The notes under the pieces are model-generated. The model saw only the letters and a list, made by a program, of their open reading frames with translations. It was not told the origin of the DNA and searched no databases. The translations under genes were made by a program, and so were the position numbers. From Cryobacterium sp. HLT2-28 (GTDB taxonomy: Bacteria > Actinomycetota > Actinomycetes > Actinomycetales > Microbacteriaceae), in NCBI RefSeq assembly GCF_004402495.1, contig NZ_SOFH01000008.1:62001-126000 (forward strand): a DNA stretch of 64,000 nucleotides, read 5' to 3'. Shown piece by piece: positions 53,221-61,032 of this stretch; the stretch's first letter is position 1, and the number at the start of each line of letters is the position of its first letter.

Positions 53221-54075
53221 CTAGGCGGCGATGGTGTTGGTGGCCAGCAGGCCGAACAGGACGAGGCCGAGCGCGATCCGGTAGATCACGAACGGGAGGA
53301 AGCTGCGCTTGGAGATGTAGTTCATGAAGAACCCGATCACGAACAGGGCGACGACGAAGGCGATGACCGTGGCGACAAGGGTTTCGAACGGGCCGAAGAT
53401 CTCGGGGGTGCAATTGGTCGCGGCGGGGAGGCAGGGCTTCGCGATCGACTTGTACATCTGGTAGAAACCACTGCCCAGGACCGCGGGGATGGCGAGCAGG
53501 AAGGCATACCGGGCGGCGGCGCGCCGCTCGTAGCCCATGAACAGCCCGGCGGTGATCGTGCCGCCGGAGCGGGACACCCCGGGGATGAGTGCGAGGGCCT
53601 GGGCGAAACCGTAGACGACGCCGTGGCGGACGGTGATGTCCTTGAGCCGGCGCTTCTTGGCGCCGACGTAGTCGGCGATGCCGAGCAGGATGCCGAAGAC
53701 GATCAGCACGGTCGCGGTGATCCAGAGGTTGCGGAGCGAGGACTCGATCTGGTCCTGGAAGAGCAGCCCGAGAACGATGATCGGCAGGGAGCCGAAGATG
53801 ATCAGCCAGCCCATCCGGGCATCCGGGTCTGTGCGCGGCACCTTGCCGAGGAGTGAGCGGAACCACTGGCCGATGATGCGCACGATGTCGCGCCAGAAGA
53901 AGAGCACGACGGCGGCCTCGGTGCCGATCTGGATGATCGCGGTGAACCGCGACCCCGGGTCGGCCCCGGTGCCGAGGAACTCGCCCACGATGCGGATGTG
54001 GGCGCTCGAGGAGACCGGGAGGAACTCGGTCAGCCCCTGGACGAGGCCGAGGATGATCGCGTTGATGAGATTCAC
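53221..54075 (-). CDS. uppP: Undecaprenyl-diphosphatase
   Basis: UppP (BacA) recycles the undecaprenyl carrier lipid and gives bacitracin resistance. The 284-residue membrane protein has eight helices and the motifs [13 protein letters not shown] (about 14-26) and GVSRSGGTI (about 165-173). GTG start at 54075. Same order uppP-mshC as in other actinobacteria. Confidence 0.95.
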   Translation of the reverse strand: MNLINAIILGLVQGLTEFLPVSSSAHIRIVGEFLGTGADPGSRFTAIIQIGTEAAVVLFFWRDIVRIIGQWFRSLLGKVPRTDPDARMGWLIIFGSLPIIVLGLLFQDQIESSLRNLWITATVLIVFGILLGIADYVGAKKRRLKDITVRHGVVYGFAQALALIPGVSRSGGTITAGLFMGYERRAAARYAFLLAIPAVLGSGFYQMYKSIAKPCLPAATNCTPEIFGPFETLVATVIAFVVALFVIGFFMNYISKRSFLPFVIYRIALGLVLFGLLATNTIAA

Positions 54076-54093
54076 GTGCCGCTCGCTTCGCTG

Positions 54094-55419
54094 TCAGTAG
54101 TTCGAAAGCAGATCGGTCAGGACCTGCCTGCCAAACACTAACGCGTCGAGCGGGACCCGCTCGTCGACTCCGTGGAACATGGCCGGAAAATCAAGATCTG
54201 CTGGGAGTTTCAGCGGGGCGAACCCGTAGCCTTTGATGCCCAGTGTGCTGAGCGCTTTGTTGTCGGTTCCCGCGGAGAGCAGGTACGGCAGCACGGGCGC
54301 GCCCGGGTCGTGCCGACCGAGCGTATCGACGACGGCGTCGACCAGCGGTCCGCCGAACTCGGTTTCCAGGCCGATGTCGCGGTGCATGATGACGATTTCG
54401 ATGTCGGGCCCCACGAGCTCGGCCACCTCGGCCAGCACCTTGTCCTCGTCGCCGGGGAGGGTGCGGATGTCGATGAGCGCCTCCGCCCGGTCGGGGATGA
54501 CGTTGTGCTTATAGCCGGCGTGCAGAACAGTTGGATTCGTCGTGGTGCGCAGGCTGGCCTGGATGAAGCCGGACGCCGTGCCGGTGGCCAGGGCCAGTTC
54601 GTCGGGGCCGACGCGCTGCGGGTCGACGCCGAGCACCCTGGCCAGTTCGGCCAGCAGCGCGCTGGTGGTGTCGGTGAGCCGGATCGGCCATTCGCGCCTG
54701 CCCACCCTGGCCACGGCCTCGGCCAGCCGGGTGACCGCGTTGGCGTGGATCAGGCGGGATCCGTGGGCCGCCTCGCCGCGCGCGATGAGCTTGATCCAGA
54801 TGAGAGCTTTCTCACCCGTTTGCAGCAGATAGGCGCGCTGGCCGCCGAGGGTGATCGAGTAACCGCCGACCTCGCTGATCGCCTCTGTTGCCCCCGTGAA
54901 GAGTTCCGGATGCGTGTCGACCAGGTAGTGCGAACCGAGCACTCCCCCGGCCTCCTCGTCGGCGAAGAAGGCCACGACCAGGTCCCGGGCCGGCTGCCGG
55001 CCCGAACCGAGGATGTCCTGCAGTGCGGCGAGGATCATCGCGTCCATGTTCTTCATGTCCACGGCTCCGCGGCCCCAGAGCAGGCCGTCCTTGATGACGC
55101 CCTCGAACGGGTCCACCGACCACGCCTCAGGGTCGGCGGGGACGACGTCGAGATGACCGTGCACCACGAGGGCCCCCCGGCTCGAATCGCGACCGGGAAC
55201 ACGGGCGACGACACTCGTGCGGCCTGGTTCGGAGTCGAACAGCTGCGGGGCGAGGCCGAGGGCGCGGAGGTTGGCGGCGACGTACTCCGCGGCATCAGTC
55301 TCGCCGTTGGAACGGCCCTCCCCGTAGTTGGTCGTGTCGAAACGGATGAGGTCGCGGGCGATCTCGGCCGTCAGGTCCAGACGGGCGTCAGCCGGGGTGT
55401 TCTCAGCGGAGGAAAGCAT
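54094..55419 (-). CDS. M20/M25/M40 family metallopeptidase
   Basis: This 441-residue di-zinc peptidase or deacylase has VVHGHLDVVPAD (about 80-91), RGAVDMKNMDA (about 116-126), the catalytic Glu in FFADEEAGG, and a late MFHGVDERVP. The substrate may be a dipeptide or acyl amino acid. The ATG at 55419 follows TAGCGT by 7 nt; the longer frame upstream is unlikely. Confidence 0.9.
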   Translation of the reverse strand: MLSSAENTPADARLDLTAEIARDLIRFDTTNYGEGRSNGETDAAEYVAANLRALGLAPQLFDSEPGRTSVVARVPGRDSSRGALVVHGHLDVVPADPEAWSVDPFEGVIKDGLLWGRGAVDMKNMDAMILAALQDILGSGRQPARDLVVAFFADEEAGGVLGSHYLVDTHPELFTGATEAISEVGGYSITLGGQRAYLLQTGEKALIWIKLIARGEAAHGSRLIHANAVTRLAEAVARVGRREWPIRLTDTTSALLAELARVLGVDPQRVGPDELALATGTASGFIQASLRTTTNPTVLHAGYKHNVIPDRAEALIDIRTLPGDEDKVLAEVAELVGPDIEIVIMHRDIGLETEFGGPLVDAVVDTLGRHDPGAPVLPYLLSAGTDNKALSTLGIKGYGFAPLKLPADLDFPAMFHGVDERVPLDALVFGRQVLTDLLSNY

Positions 55420-55426
55420 GGCCTTC

Positions 55427-55432
55427 ACGCTA
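55427..55432 (-). promoter_or_regulatory. Predicted -10 box of M20 gene
   Basis: TAGCGT on the minus strand, 7 nt before the ATG at 55419. AAGG in the gap could also act as a ribosome site. Confidence 0.35.
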
Positions 55433-55535
55433 CCGGGCCGTGCCCGATACCGGGGACGGCGGGCGCGGCCTGAGGTCCCTGAAATCCGTGCTAGATTATC
55501 TATTCGGCGGCCGGACAACGGCAGCCGAAGCACCA

Positions 55536-55618
55536 GCCCGGGTGGCGGAATGGCAGACGCGCTAGCTTGAGGTGCTAGTGCCCTTATGGGCGTGGGGGTT
55601 CAAGTCCCCCCTCGGGCA
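55536..55618 (+). tRNA. tRNA-Leu (anticodon GAG)
   Basis: An 83-nt class II tRNA. The acceptor GCCCGGG pairs with CTCGGGC, discriminator A. The anticodon stem CTAGC/GCTAG encloses the loop TTGAGGT, giving anticodon GAG (55569-55571). A long variable arm and the T-arm GGGGG-TTCAAGT-CCCCC follow. CCA is not encoded. Confidence 0.95.
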
Positions 55619-55627
55619 CAGAGAGAG

Positions 55628-55645
55628 GTCCGGAGTATTCCGGAC
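55628..55645 (+). other. Small stem-loop after tRNA-Leu
   Basis: GTCCGGA-GTAT-TCCGGAC, a 7-bp stem with a 4-nt loop, between the tRNA and its terminator. It may help 3' processing. Confidence 0.45.
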
Positions 55646-55661
55646 TTCCGTTTGGGAAATA

Positions 55662-55698
55662 GGCCGGACAACCGATATCGGTTGTCCGGCCTTTTTTT
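55662..55698 (+). terminator. Rho-independent terminator of tRNA-Leu
   Basis: A perfect 30-bp palindrome (55662-55691, arms starting GGCCGGACAACCG, centre GATATC) followed by seven T. A very strong intrinsic terminator. Confidence 0.92.
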
Positions 55699-55788
55699 GC
55701 CCAAAACCAGGTGCCGAGACCCCTCGCGATCACCGAGTGCCACTCGTGTTCCATGATGAACGCCCGGGCAGGTGTGTTCCGCGGCGTT

Positions 55789-55813
55789 CGAGGTTCGAAT
55801 CCTGGCATCGGGT
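55789..55813 (+). other. tRNA 3'-end-like fragment
   Basis: CGAGG-TTCGAAT-CCTGG reads as a T-arm (one mismatch), followed by CATCGGG, like an acceptor 3' strand. No matching D-arm, anticodon arm or 5' acceptor lies upstream. It is not a copy of the tRNA-Leu end. It may be a remnant of an integration (att) site. Confidence 0.35.
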
Positions 55814-55826
55814 ATGAGCGCATACT
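55812..55826 (+). promoter_or_regulatory. -10 box with inverted repeat before SDR
   Basis: CATACT (55821-55826) is 6 nt before the ATG. GTATG-AGCG-CATAC (55812-55825) is an inverted repeat over it, a possible operator. Confidence 0.35.
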
Positions 55827-55832
55827 GGCGGG

Positions 55833-56594
55833 ATGCACACGGAACCAGGGGCACGCGGTCTAGCAGTCATTACCGGCGGGAGTCGTGGAATCGGTTCCGC
55901 CACCGCGATTGCGGCGGCACACGCCGGCTGGTCAGTGCTCCTCACCTATCAATACGATGAGCAAGCAGCCGTCAAAGTCGTCGAGACGATTCACGCCAGA
56001 GGCGGTCTCGCGTCCTTCATCCGCGCAGACATGGCGAACGAGCACGACATAGCGGCGATATTCGAGGCCGCAGACAGGCTCGGCACGGTCACGGCGTTCG
56101 TCGCCAACGCCGGACTCGCAGCCTCGCAGTCGAGAGTCGATGAGCTCACCGCTTCACGCATAAGAGAACTACTCGCGGTCAACGTAGTGGGCCCCGTCCT
56201 AGGCTGCGGCCATGCAGTGCGGCGGATGTCCACTCTTCATGGCGGTGCGGGTGGCAGCATCGTCTTGGTCTCCTCAACGGCCAGTCGGCTGGGGGCACCA
56301 GGTGAGTACGTGGACTACGCCGCATCGAAAGGGGCAATCGACACTCTCGGCATTGGTTTGTCACGTGAAGTCGCAGATGAGGGCGTCCGCGTGAACGTCG
56401 TTCGGCCCGGAGTCATCGACACGGAAATGCACGGACGAAACGGTCGCCCGGACCGGGCGACGGACATGGCCCACACCATTCCGATGAAGCGAGCCGGACA
56501 TCCTGCGGAAGTCGCTGCTGCGATCGTCTGGCTACTCGGCGACGACGCAAGCTACTGCACCGGAAGCATTCTGGACATAGCGGGAGGCCGCTAG
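55833..56594 (+). CDS. FabG-like short-chain dehydrogenase/reductase
   Basis: This 253-residue SDR has TGGSRGIG (14-21), NAGLA, the catalytic Ser in LVSSTAS, and YAASK, with the C-terminal GSILDIAGGR typical of FabG-like enzymes. Substrate unknown. It uses more A/T-ending and rare codons (such as ATA and AGA) than its left-hand neighbours, which fits acquisition beside the tRNA. Confidence 0.9.
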   Translation: MHTEPGARGLAVITGGSRGIGSATAIAAAHAGWSVLLTYQYDEQAAVKVVETIHARGGLASFIRADMANEHDIAAIFEAADRLGTVTAFVANAGLAASQSRVDELTASRIRELLAVNVVGPVLGCGHAVRRMSTLHGGAGGSIVLVSSTASRLGAPGEYVDYAASKGAIDTLGIGLSREVADEGVRVNVVRPGVIDTEMHGRNGRPDRATDMAHTIPMKRAGHPAEVAAAIVWLLGDDASYCTGSILDIAGGR

Positions 56595-56698
56595 ACCAGG
56601 TGCGGATTGCTTCTGTCAGTCGCTCTCGTAGAGATCCCGATCAAAGGGTGACTTCTGACCTTTGATTCGGGTGGGAATGGCGGCGGTCCCTCTCCCGC

Positions 56699-56704
56699 TA
56701 GCCT
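56699..56704 (+). promoter_or_regulatory. Predicted -10 box of DUF2332 gene
   Basis: TAGCCT, 7 nt, then ATG at 56712. Confidence 0.4.
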
Positions 56705-56711
56705 TGGGGGC

Positions 56712-57689
56712 ATGGATGCTGTTGCCGACTACTACGGTCGCTTTGCGGCGCTCGAAGCCCGCGGCAGCTCAGCCATCTTCGAAGACTGGGCTCTGGGAAT
56801 TGCCGGGGACGTGGAGGTTCGATCCCTCATCGCACACCTGCCCCGACCCAAGCAGCAAGCCAATCTCGTCTTCGCCGCCTCCCGATCCAAGGGGGCACCC
56901 CTTGCCGAATATGACGTGTTCCGGGAGTGGTTGCTGTCGAGGTGGGCCGAGGTGGTTCCAGTGGTTCTGGCTCGGTCGACCCAAACGAATGAGGCCGCCA
57001 GGTGTGCGACCCTGCTCCCGCATATTGCCTCCATCAGCGGCCCGGTTGCCCTGCTCGAGGTGGGTGCTTCAGCCGGCCTGTGTCTTTACCCCGATCGCTA
57101 CAGCTACCGGTATCACTCCGCCGGCACCCTTCACAAGGTCGACCCGAAGGATGGCCCGAGCTCCGTCGTCCTCGACTGCGACCTGAGAGGAGCGCTTGAC
57201 GTGCCAATCCGATTGCCGGATGTGTTCTGGCGAGGTGGAGTGGACCTCAACCCGATCGATGTCACCGATATCGACAGCCTTAACTGGCTCGAAGCATTGG
57301 TCTGGCCCGAACATGATGAGCGCCGAGCTCGACTCCGTGCGGCGGCGCGAATCGTTGCCCAGGATCCTCCTCTGCTGGTGGCCGGTGATTTGAACGCCGA
57401 GGTGGCCAACCGTGCGGCACAGGCACCTGACGACGCCACCCTCGTGGTCTTCCACAGTGCGGTCCTGGCCTACCTCGAGGTGGAGGACCGCGACCGCTTC
57501 GTCGACCAGGTGTCAGCCCTCGATGCCGTTTGGTTGAGCAATGAGGGCGTAGCCGTGCTCCCCGAACTGGCTGCGCAACTCCCCACTGGGATCGCGGTGA
57601 ACGGCGATTTTGTGCTCGCGAAGAACGGCGTTCCGGTGGCGCTCACCGCACGGCACGGCCAGTACTACCGTGCGCTCCCTACGACATAG
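56712..57689 (+). CDS. DUF2332 family protein
   Basis: This 325-residue protein matches DUF2332: YYGRFAALEARGSSAIFEDW at the N-terminus, then LLEVGASAGLCLYPDRYSYRY (about 116-136), which looks like a SAM-binding motif I, and VVFHSAVLAYL. A methyltransferase-like fold is plausible, but the family has no known function. It stands alone. Confidence 0.85.
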   Translation: MDAVADYYGRFAALEARGSSAIFEDWALGIAGDVEVRSLIAHLPRPKQQANLVFAASRSKGAPLAEYDVFREWLLSRWAEVVPVVLARSTQTNEAARCATLLPHIASISGPVALLEVGASAGLCLYPDRYSYRYHSAGTLHKVDPKDGPSSVVLDCDLRGALDVPIRLPDVFWRGGVDLNPIDVTDIDSLNWLEALVWPEHDERRARLRAAARIVAQDPPLLVAGDLNAEVANRAAQAPDDATLVVFHSAVLAYLEVEDRDRFVDQVSALDAVWLSNEGVAVLPELAAQLPTGIAVNGDFVLAKNGVPVALTARHGQYYRALPTT

Positions 57690-57710
57690 CGCCACTCTGC
57701 GCTGTGGCGC
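57689..57710 (+). terminator. Stem-loop after DUF2332 gene
   Basis: GCGCCAC-N8-GTGGCGC starts on the last base of the stop codon. A 7-bp stem with no T-run. Weak terminator candidate. Confidence 0.35.
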
Positions 57711-57718
57711 GCGAATGC

Positions 57719-57724
57719 TAACAT
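57719..57724 (+). promoter_or_regulatory. Possible -10 box upstream of reductase gene
   Basis: TAACAT predicts transcription near 57731, leaving a leader of about 120 nt that contains the small ORF at 57803. Confidence 0.3.
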
Positions 57725-57802
57725 CGGCCTGTCGGCCGGCCGGCTCTGCGGCGCAGCCGCGGGACGGGTGTCAGCCGTCAACGCTGGAGAGGTTCACCGC
57801 TC

Positions 57803-57856
57803 ATGCCCGAATTCATCCACATCACCCGCTCTCAGCCCCGGGACGACCGGCCATGA
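57803..57856 (+). CDS. Micro-ORF overlapping the reductase start
   Basis: This 17-codon ORF (MPEFIHITRSQPRDDRP) has GGAGAGG 10 nt upstream and ends in TGA overlapping the next ATG (ATGA). It may be a coupled leader peptide. Not proven to be translated. Confidence 0.3.
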   Translation: MPEFIHITRSQPRDDRP

Positions 57857-58320
57857 TTCGTGAAGACTCCCTACGGCGCATGTACGCCGGCGGCCGCCCG
57901 AACCGGTGGGCGCGTTTTCTGAACCGGATCAGCTCGATGGTGTTCTCGCTCGGCATCGTCGGCCACGGCGCTGTGAGCATCGAGACTGTCAACCCGAAGT
58001 CGCGCACCCTGCTCACCCTGCCGCTCGTGATCGCCCGCTTTGACGGGAATGAGTACGCGGTCTCGATGCTGGGACAGGGTTCACGATGGGTGCGCAATGT
58101 GCGGGCCGCGAACGGAAACGCCGTCATCCACGCGGGGCGCAGGCGACCGGTGCTGCTTGACGAGGTGCGAGCGGATGCTCGCGCGCCGATTCTCAAGGCC
58201 TACCTGGCGCAGGCTCCCGGGGCCCGGCCGCACATTCCGGTCGATCAGTCGGAGCCGGTCGCGGCGTTCGAGGCCATTGCAGCCGACTTCCCGGTGTTCC
58301 AGATCCGCGATGCCGAGTGA
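57853..58320 (+). CDS. Deazaflavin-dependent nitroreductase family protein
   Basis: This 155-residue protein resembles the F420/FMN-binding split-barrel (DDN) family of actinobacteria: GHGAVSIETVNPKSRTLLTLPL, then GQGSRWVRNVRAANGNAVI and DEVRADARAPILKAYL. Such proteins reduce or bind small molecules with F420. The substrate is unknown. The start at 57853 overlaps the stop of the small ORF at 57803. Confidence 0.8.
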   Translation: MIREDSLRRMYAGGRPNRWARFLNRISSMVFSLGIVGHGAVSIETVNPKSRTLLTLPLVIARFDGNEYAVSMLGQGSRWVRNVRAANGNAVIHAGRRRPVLLDEVRADARAPILKAYLAQAPGARPHIPVDQSEPVAAFEAIAADFPVFQIRDAE

Positions 58321-58423
58321 GCGCTCACCCGGCGCCCCCGAGTTGCCTTCGCGACGTTGCTCGCAGCAGACTAGAGGTACCGGATCGCTACTGAGTCTTC
58401 CGCCCGCGGCTGAGGAGCTCCCC

Positions 58424-59428
58424 ATGACTGAACCCAACGACGCACGCGTCGGCCTCTACATCGACTTCGACAACATCGTCATCTCTCGCTATCAGCAGTT
58501 GCACGGGCGCAACGCCTTCCAGCGCGACGGCATCCGCGATTTCGACAAGTCCAGCCGGGATGCCGACCCTGAGATCGCGGCGAAGCTCGCCGCCGCGACA
58601 GTCGACTTCAACGCCATCATCGACTTTGCCGCATCATTCGGCACCCTGGTCGTCAACCGCGCATACGCCGACTGGTCGGTTCCCGTCAATGCGAGCTACC
58701 AGCGCCAGCTCATGTCCCGGGCGGTGGACCTGACCCAGTTGTTCACCACGACCACCCGGGGAACCAAGAACGGGGCCGACATCCGTCTGGCCGTCGACGT
58801 GGTCGAAGACCTCTTCCGACTGCCGGACCTCACCCACGTGATCATTATCGCCGGGGACTCCGACTACATCGCCCTCGCCCAGAAGTCGAAGCGCCTCGGC
58901 CGTTTCGTGGTCGGCATCGGTGTCGCGGGGTCGACGAGCACCTCGCTTGCGGCCGCGTGCGACGAGTTCGAGGACTACTCCTCGCTGCCCGGAGTCGACA
59001 AGTCCGCCGCCGAGGCAGTGGAGAGGCCCAAGGCGACCAGGAAGGCCGCTGAACCCGCCGAAACGGCACCAGAACCGACACCCAGCAAGGCCCGCAAGCT
59101 CACGACGATTCCCATGTTCTCGCACACCGAGGATGCGCAGTTCGACGAGCCGGAGACCGGCGACGACATCGACCCGCAGACACAGGCGACGGAGCTCCTC
59201 GTGCGCGCGCTGAAGATCGGTCACGCCAAGGCCGACGCCGACGAGTGGCTCAACACGGGCACGATCAAGAACCAGATGCGCCGGATGGACCCCGCCTTCA
59301 ACGAAAAGCCGCTCGGCTTCCGTTCCTTCACCGATTTCCTCGCCTCGCGCGGCGATCTGGCCGAGCTGCAGGAGGACGGCCCTCAGCGGCTCATCCGGCT
59401 GCGTCCTGAGGCAGAAAGTCGACGCTAG
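58424..59428 (+). CDS. NYN domain ribonuclease-like protein with LOTUS/OST-HTH domain
   Basis: This 334-residue protein has an N-terminal NYN (PIN-like) domain (about 1-185) with acidic metal-site motifs YIDFDNI (9-15), DIRLAVDVVEDL and IIAGDSDYIALA. A disordered Pro/Ala/Glu linker (about 190-250) leads to a C-terminal OST-HTH/LOTUS-like domain (about 255-330). This architecture suggests an RNA-binding endonuclease. GAGGAG precedes the ATG. Target unknown. Confidence 0.85.
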   Translation: MTEPNDARVGLYIDFDNIVISRYQQLHGRNAFQRDGIRDFDKSSRDADPEIAAKLAAATVDFNAIIDFAASFGTLVVNRAYADWSVPVNASYQRQLMSRAVDLTQLFTTTTRGTKNGADIRLAVDVVEDLFRLPDLTHVIIIAGDSDYIALAQKSKRLGRFVVGIGVAGSTSTSLAAACDEFEDYSSLPGVDKSAAEAVERPKATRKAAEPAETAPEPTPSKARKLTTIPMFSHTEDAQFDEPETGDDIDPQTQATELLVRALKIGHAKADADEWLNTGTIKNQMRRMDPAFNEKPLGFRSFTDFLASRGDLAELQEDGPQRLIRLRPEAESRR

Positions 59429-59499
59429 GCCTCGATTCGGCACGATTGAGGGCGCCGATCGCGCCACCCTCGAACCCGGTCGGCGCAAACAGCCCCGAT

Positions 59500-59505
59500 T
59501 AGACT
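59500..59505 (+). promoter_or_regulatory. Predicted -10 box of arsR-arsC fusion gene
   Basis: TAGACT, 7 nt, then ATG at 59513; same hexamer as before pafB. Confidence 0.4.
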
Positions 59506-59512
59506 CACCAGC

Positions 59513-60484
59513 ATGCCCATTCCCGCTCGCGACGTCGACGGCCGGCTCGCCGCGTCACGGGTGGCGGGCGGGGATGCCGCACAGGGCATCGCCCGTCGGC
59601 TGAAGGTCCTGGCCGACCCGACCCGGGTGCGACTGCTCGGCCTGGTCGTCGACAGTCCCGGTGGGCGCGCTCTCGTCGGCCGGCTCGCCACCGAACTCGG
59701 TCTCCGACAGCCGACCGTCAGCCACCACATGCGAGTCATGGTCGACGAGGGCCTCCTGGAGCGCGAGAAGGACGGCCGGGTGGTCTGGTATTCCATCGCC
59801 CCGGGCCGGCAGGCAGAGGTAGCCGAGGTGCTGCTCGCGGACGGGGGCGCGGAGCCAGTTCCGCCGGCACCCGCAGTGCTGCACCGCATCGCCGACGACC
59901 TCGCAGTCCGATTCCGCGGGGTGTTCTCGCCGGAGACGATTGACCGCTACGTCACAGAGAGCTACGCCCTTCTGGCCGAGCGGGCCCGCCTCACCCGCTT
60001 TCTGCCGTCGCTCACCAGCAGATTCGCCGGCGACCGACTCCAAGCCCTCGCCGCCGTTGAGAACCGGGTCACCGACGACGCGCCCGAGATATTGTTCGTC
60101 TGCGTGCAGAACGCCGGGCGTTCCCAGATGGCGTCGGCGATCCTTCGATCCCTGGCCGGGGAGCAGGTGCGCGTGCGGACCGCCGGTTCCCAGCCGTCGG
60201 AGTTCGTGAACCCGCTCGTGGTTCGCGCGCTGGACGAGATCGGCATTCCCCTCGCGGGCGAGTACCCCAAGCCGCTCACCGACGAGGTCATCCGCGCCGC
60301 CGACTACGTGATCACCATGGGTTGCGGAGACGCGTGCCCGGTCTACCCGGGTCGGCGCTACCTGGACTGGGACCTGGCCGACCCCGTCGGACTCCCCCTG
60401 TCCGGCGTGCGGGCCGTTCGCGACGACATCAGTCTGCGCGTCCGGGGCCTGTTGGCCGAGATCCAACGGAGGGCGCCAGACTGA
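59513..60484 (+). CDS. ArsR-ArsC fusion: regulator domain plus arsenate reductase
   Basis: The 323-residue protein joins an ArsR winged helix (about 20-100, LGLRQPTVSHHMRVM), a helical domain (about 120-185, FRGVFSPETIDRYVTESYALL) and a low-molecular-weight phosphatase-type ArsC (190-323) with the P-loop Cys197 in CVQNAGRSQ and Cys271/Cys275 in CGDAC. The ArsR part contains no cysteine, so it lacks the usual arsenite-binding pair. It may sense through the ArsC domain. Upstream of a stand-alone arsC. Confidence 0.9.
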   Translation: MPIPARDVDGRLAASRVAGGDAAQGIARRLKVLADPTRVRLLGLVVDSPGGRALVGRLATELGLRQPTVSHHMRVMVDEGLLEREKDGRVVWYSIAPGRQAEVAEVLLADGGAEPVPPAPAVLHRIADDLAVRFRGVFSPETIDRYVTESYALLAERARLTRFLPSLTSRFAGDRLQALAAVENRVTDDAPEILFVCVQNAGRSQMASAILRSLAGEQVRVRTAGSQPSEFVNPLVVRALDEIGIPLAGEYPKPLTDEVIRAADYVITMGCGDACPVYPGRRYLDWDLADPVGLPLSGVRAVRDDISLRVRGLLAEIQRRAPD

Positions 60485-60520
60485 ACGGCAGCTGAACCTT
60501 CCGTCCCGCGGTGCGCGATC

Positions 60521-60540
60521 CATAGATGCTCGTCTATGCT
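60521..60540 (+). promoter_or_regulatory. ArsR-type operator on the arsC promoter
   Basis: CATAGA-TGCTCG-TCTATG (60521-60538) is a perfect 6-bp inverted repeat. It overlaps a TATGCT -10 (60535-60540), so a bound regulator would block arsC transcription. Confidence 0.5.
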
Positions 60541-60570
60541 TTTAGTCATCTCCGACCGAAGGACTCACCC

Positions 60571-60987
60571 ATGACCGACAAGCCCACTGTTCTCTTCGTC
60601 TGTGTCCACAACGCCGGCCGCTCGCAGATGGCAGCCGGCTACATGACCGCCCTGTCCCAGGGCCGGGTCGAGGTGCTCTCCGCCGGGTCAGCGCCCAAGG
60701 ACCAGATCAATCCCGTCGCGATCGAGGCCATGGCCGAGGAGGGTATCGACATCGCCCATAACGTGCCGAAGATCCTCACCACCAAGGCCGTCAAGGAATC
60801 GGATGTCGTGATCACCATGGGCTGCGGCGACACCTGCCCGATCTTCCCGGGCAAGCGCTACGAGGACTGGGAACTCGCCGACCCGGCCGGCCAGGGCATC
60901 GAGTCCGTGCGCCCGATCCGCGACGAGATCAAGGCGCGCATCCAAGCGCTGCTCGCCGAGATCCTCCCTGTCCTGCCCGCAGACTGA
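60571..60987 (+). CDS. arsC: Arsenate reductase (LMW-phosphatase family)
   Basis: ArsC reduces arsenate to arsenite. The 138-residue protein has Cys11 in the P-loop CVHNAGRSQ and CGDTC near residue 90, and the Asp of ADPAGQG. In actinobacteria such enzymes use mycothiol/mycoredoxin or thioredoxin; mshC is in the same window. GAAGGA precedes the ATG. No arsenite efflux gene (acr3/arsB) is seen nearby. Confidence 0.93.
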   Translation: MTDKPTVLFVCVHNAGRSQMAAGYMTALSQGRVEVLSAGSAPKDQINPVAIEAMAEEGIDIAHNVPKILTTKAVKESDVVITMGCGDTCPIFPGKRYEDWELADPAGQGIESVRPIRDEIKARIQALLAEILPVLPAD

Positions 60988-61032
60988 CCGCATTAGTGCA
61001 TGACTGATATCAACGGAATATGAGTCAGGCCC

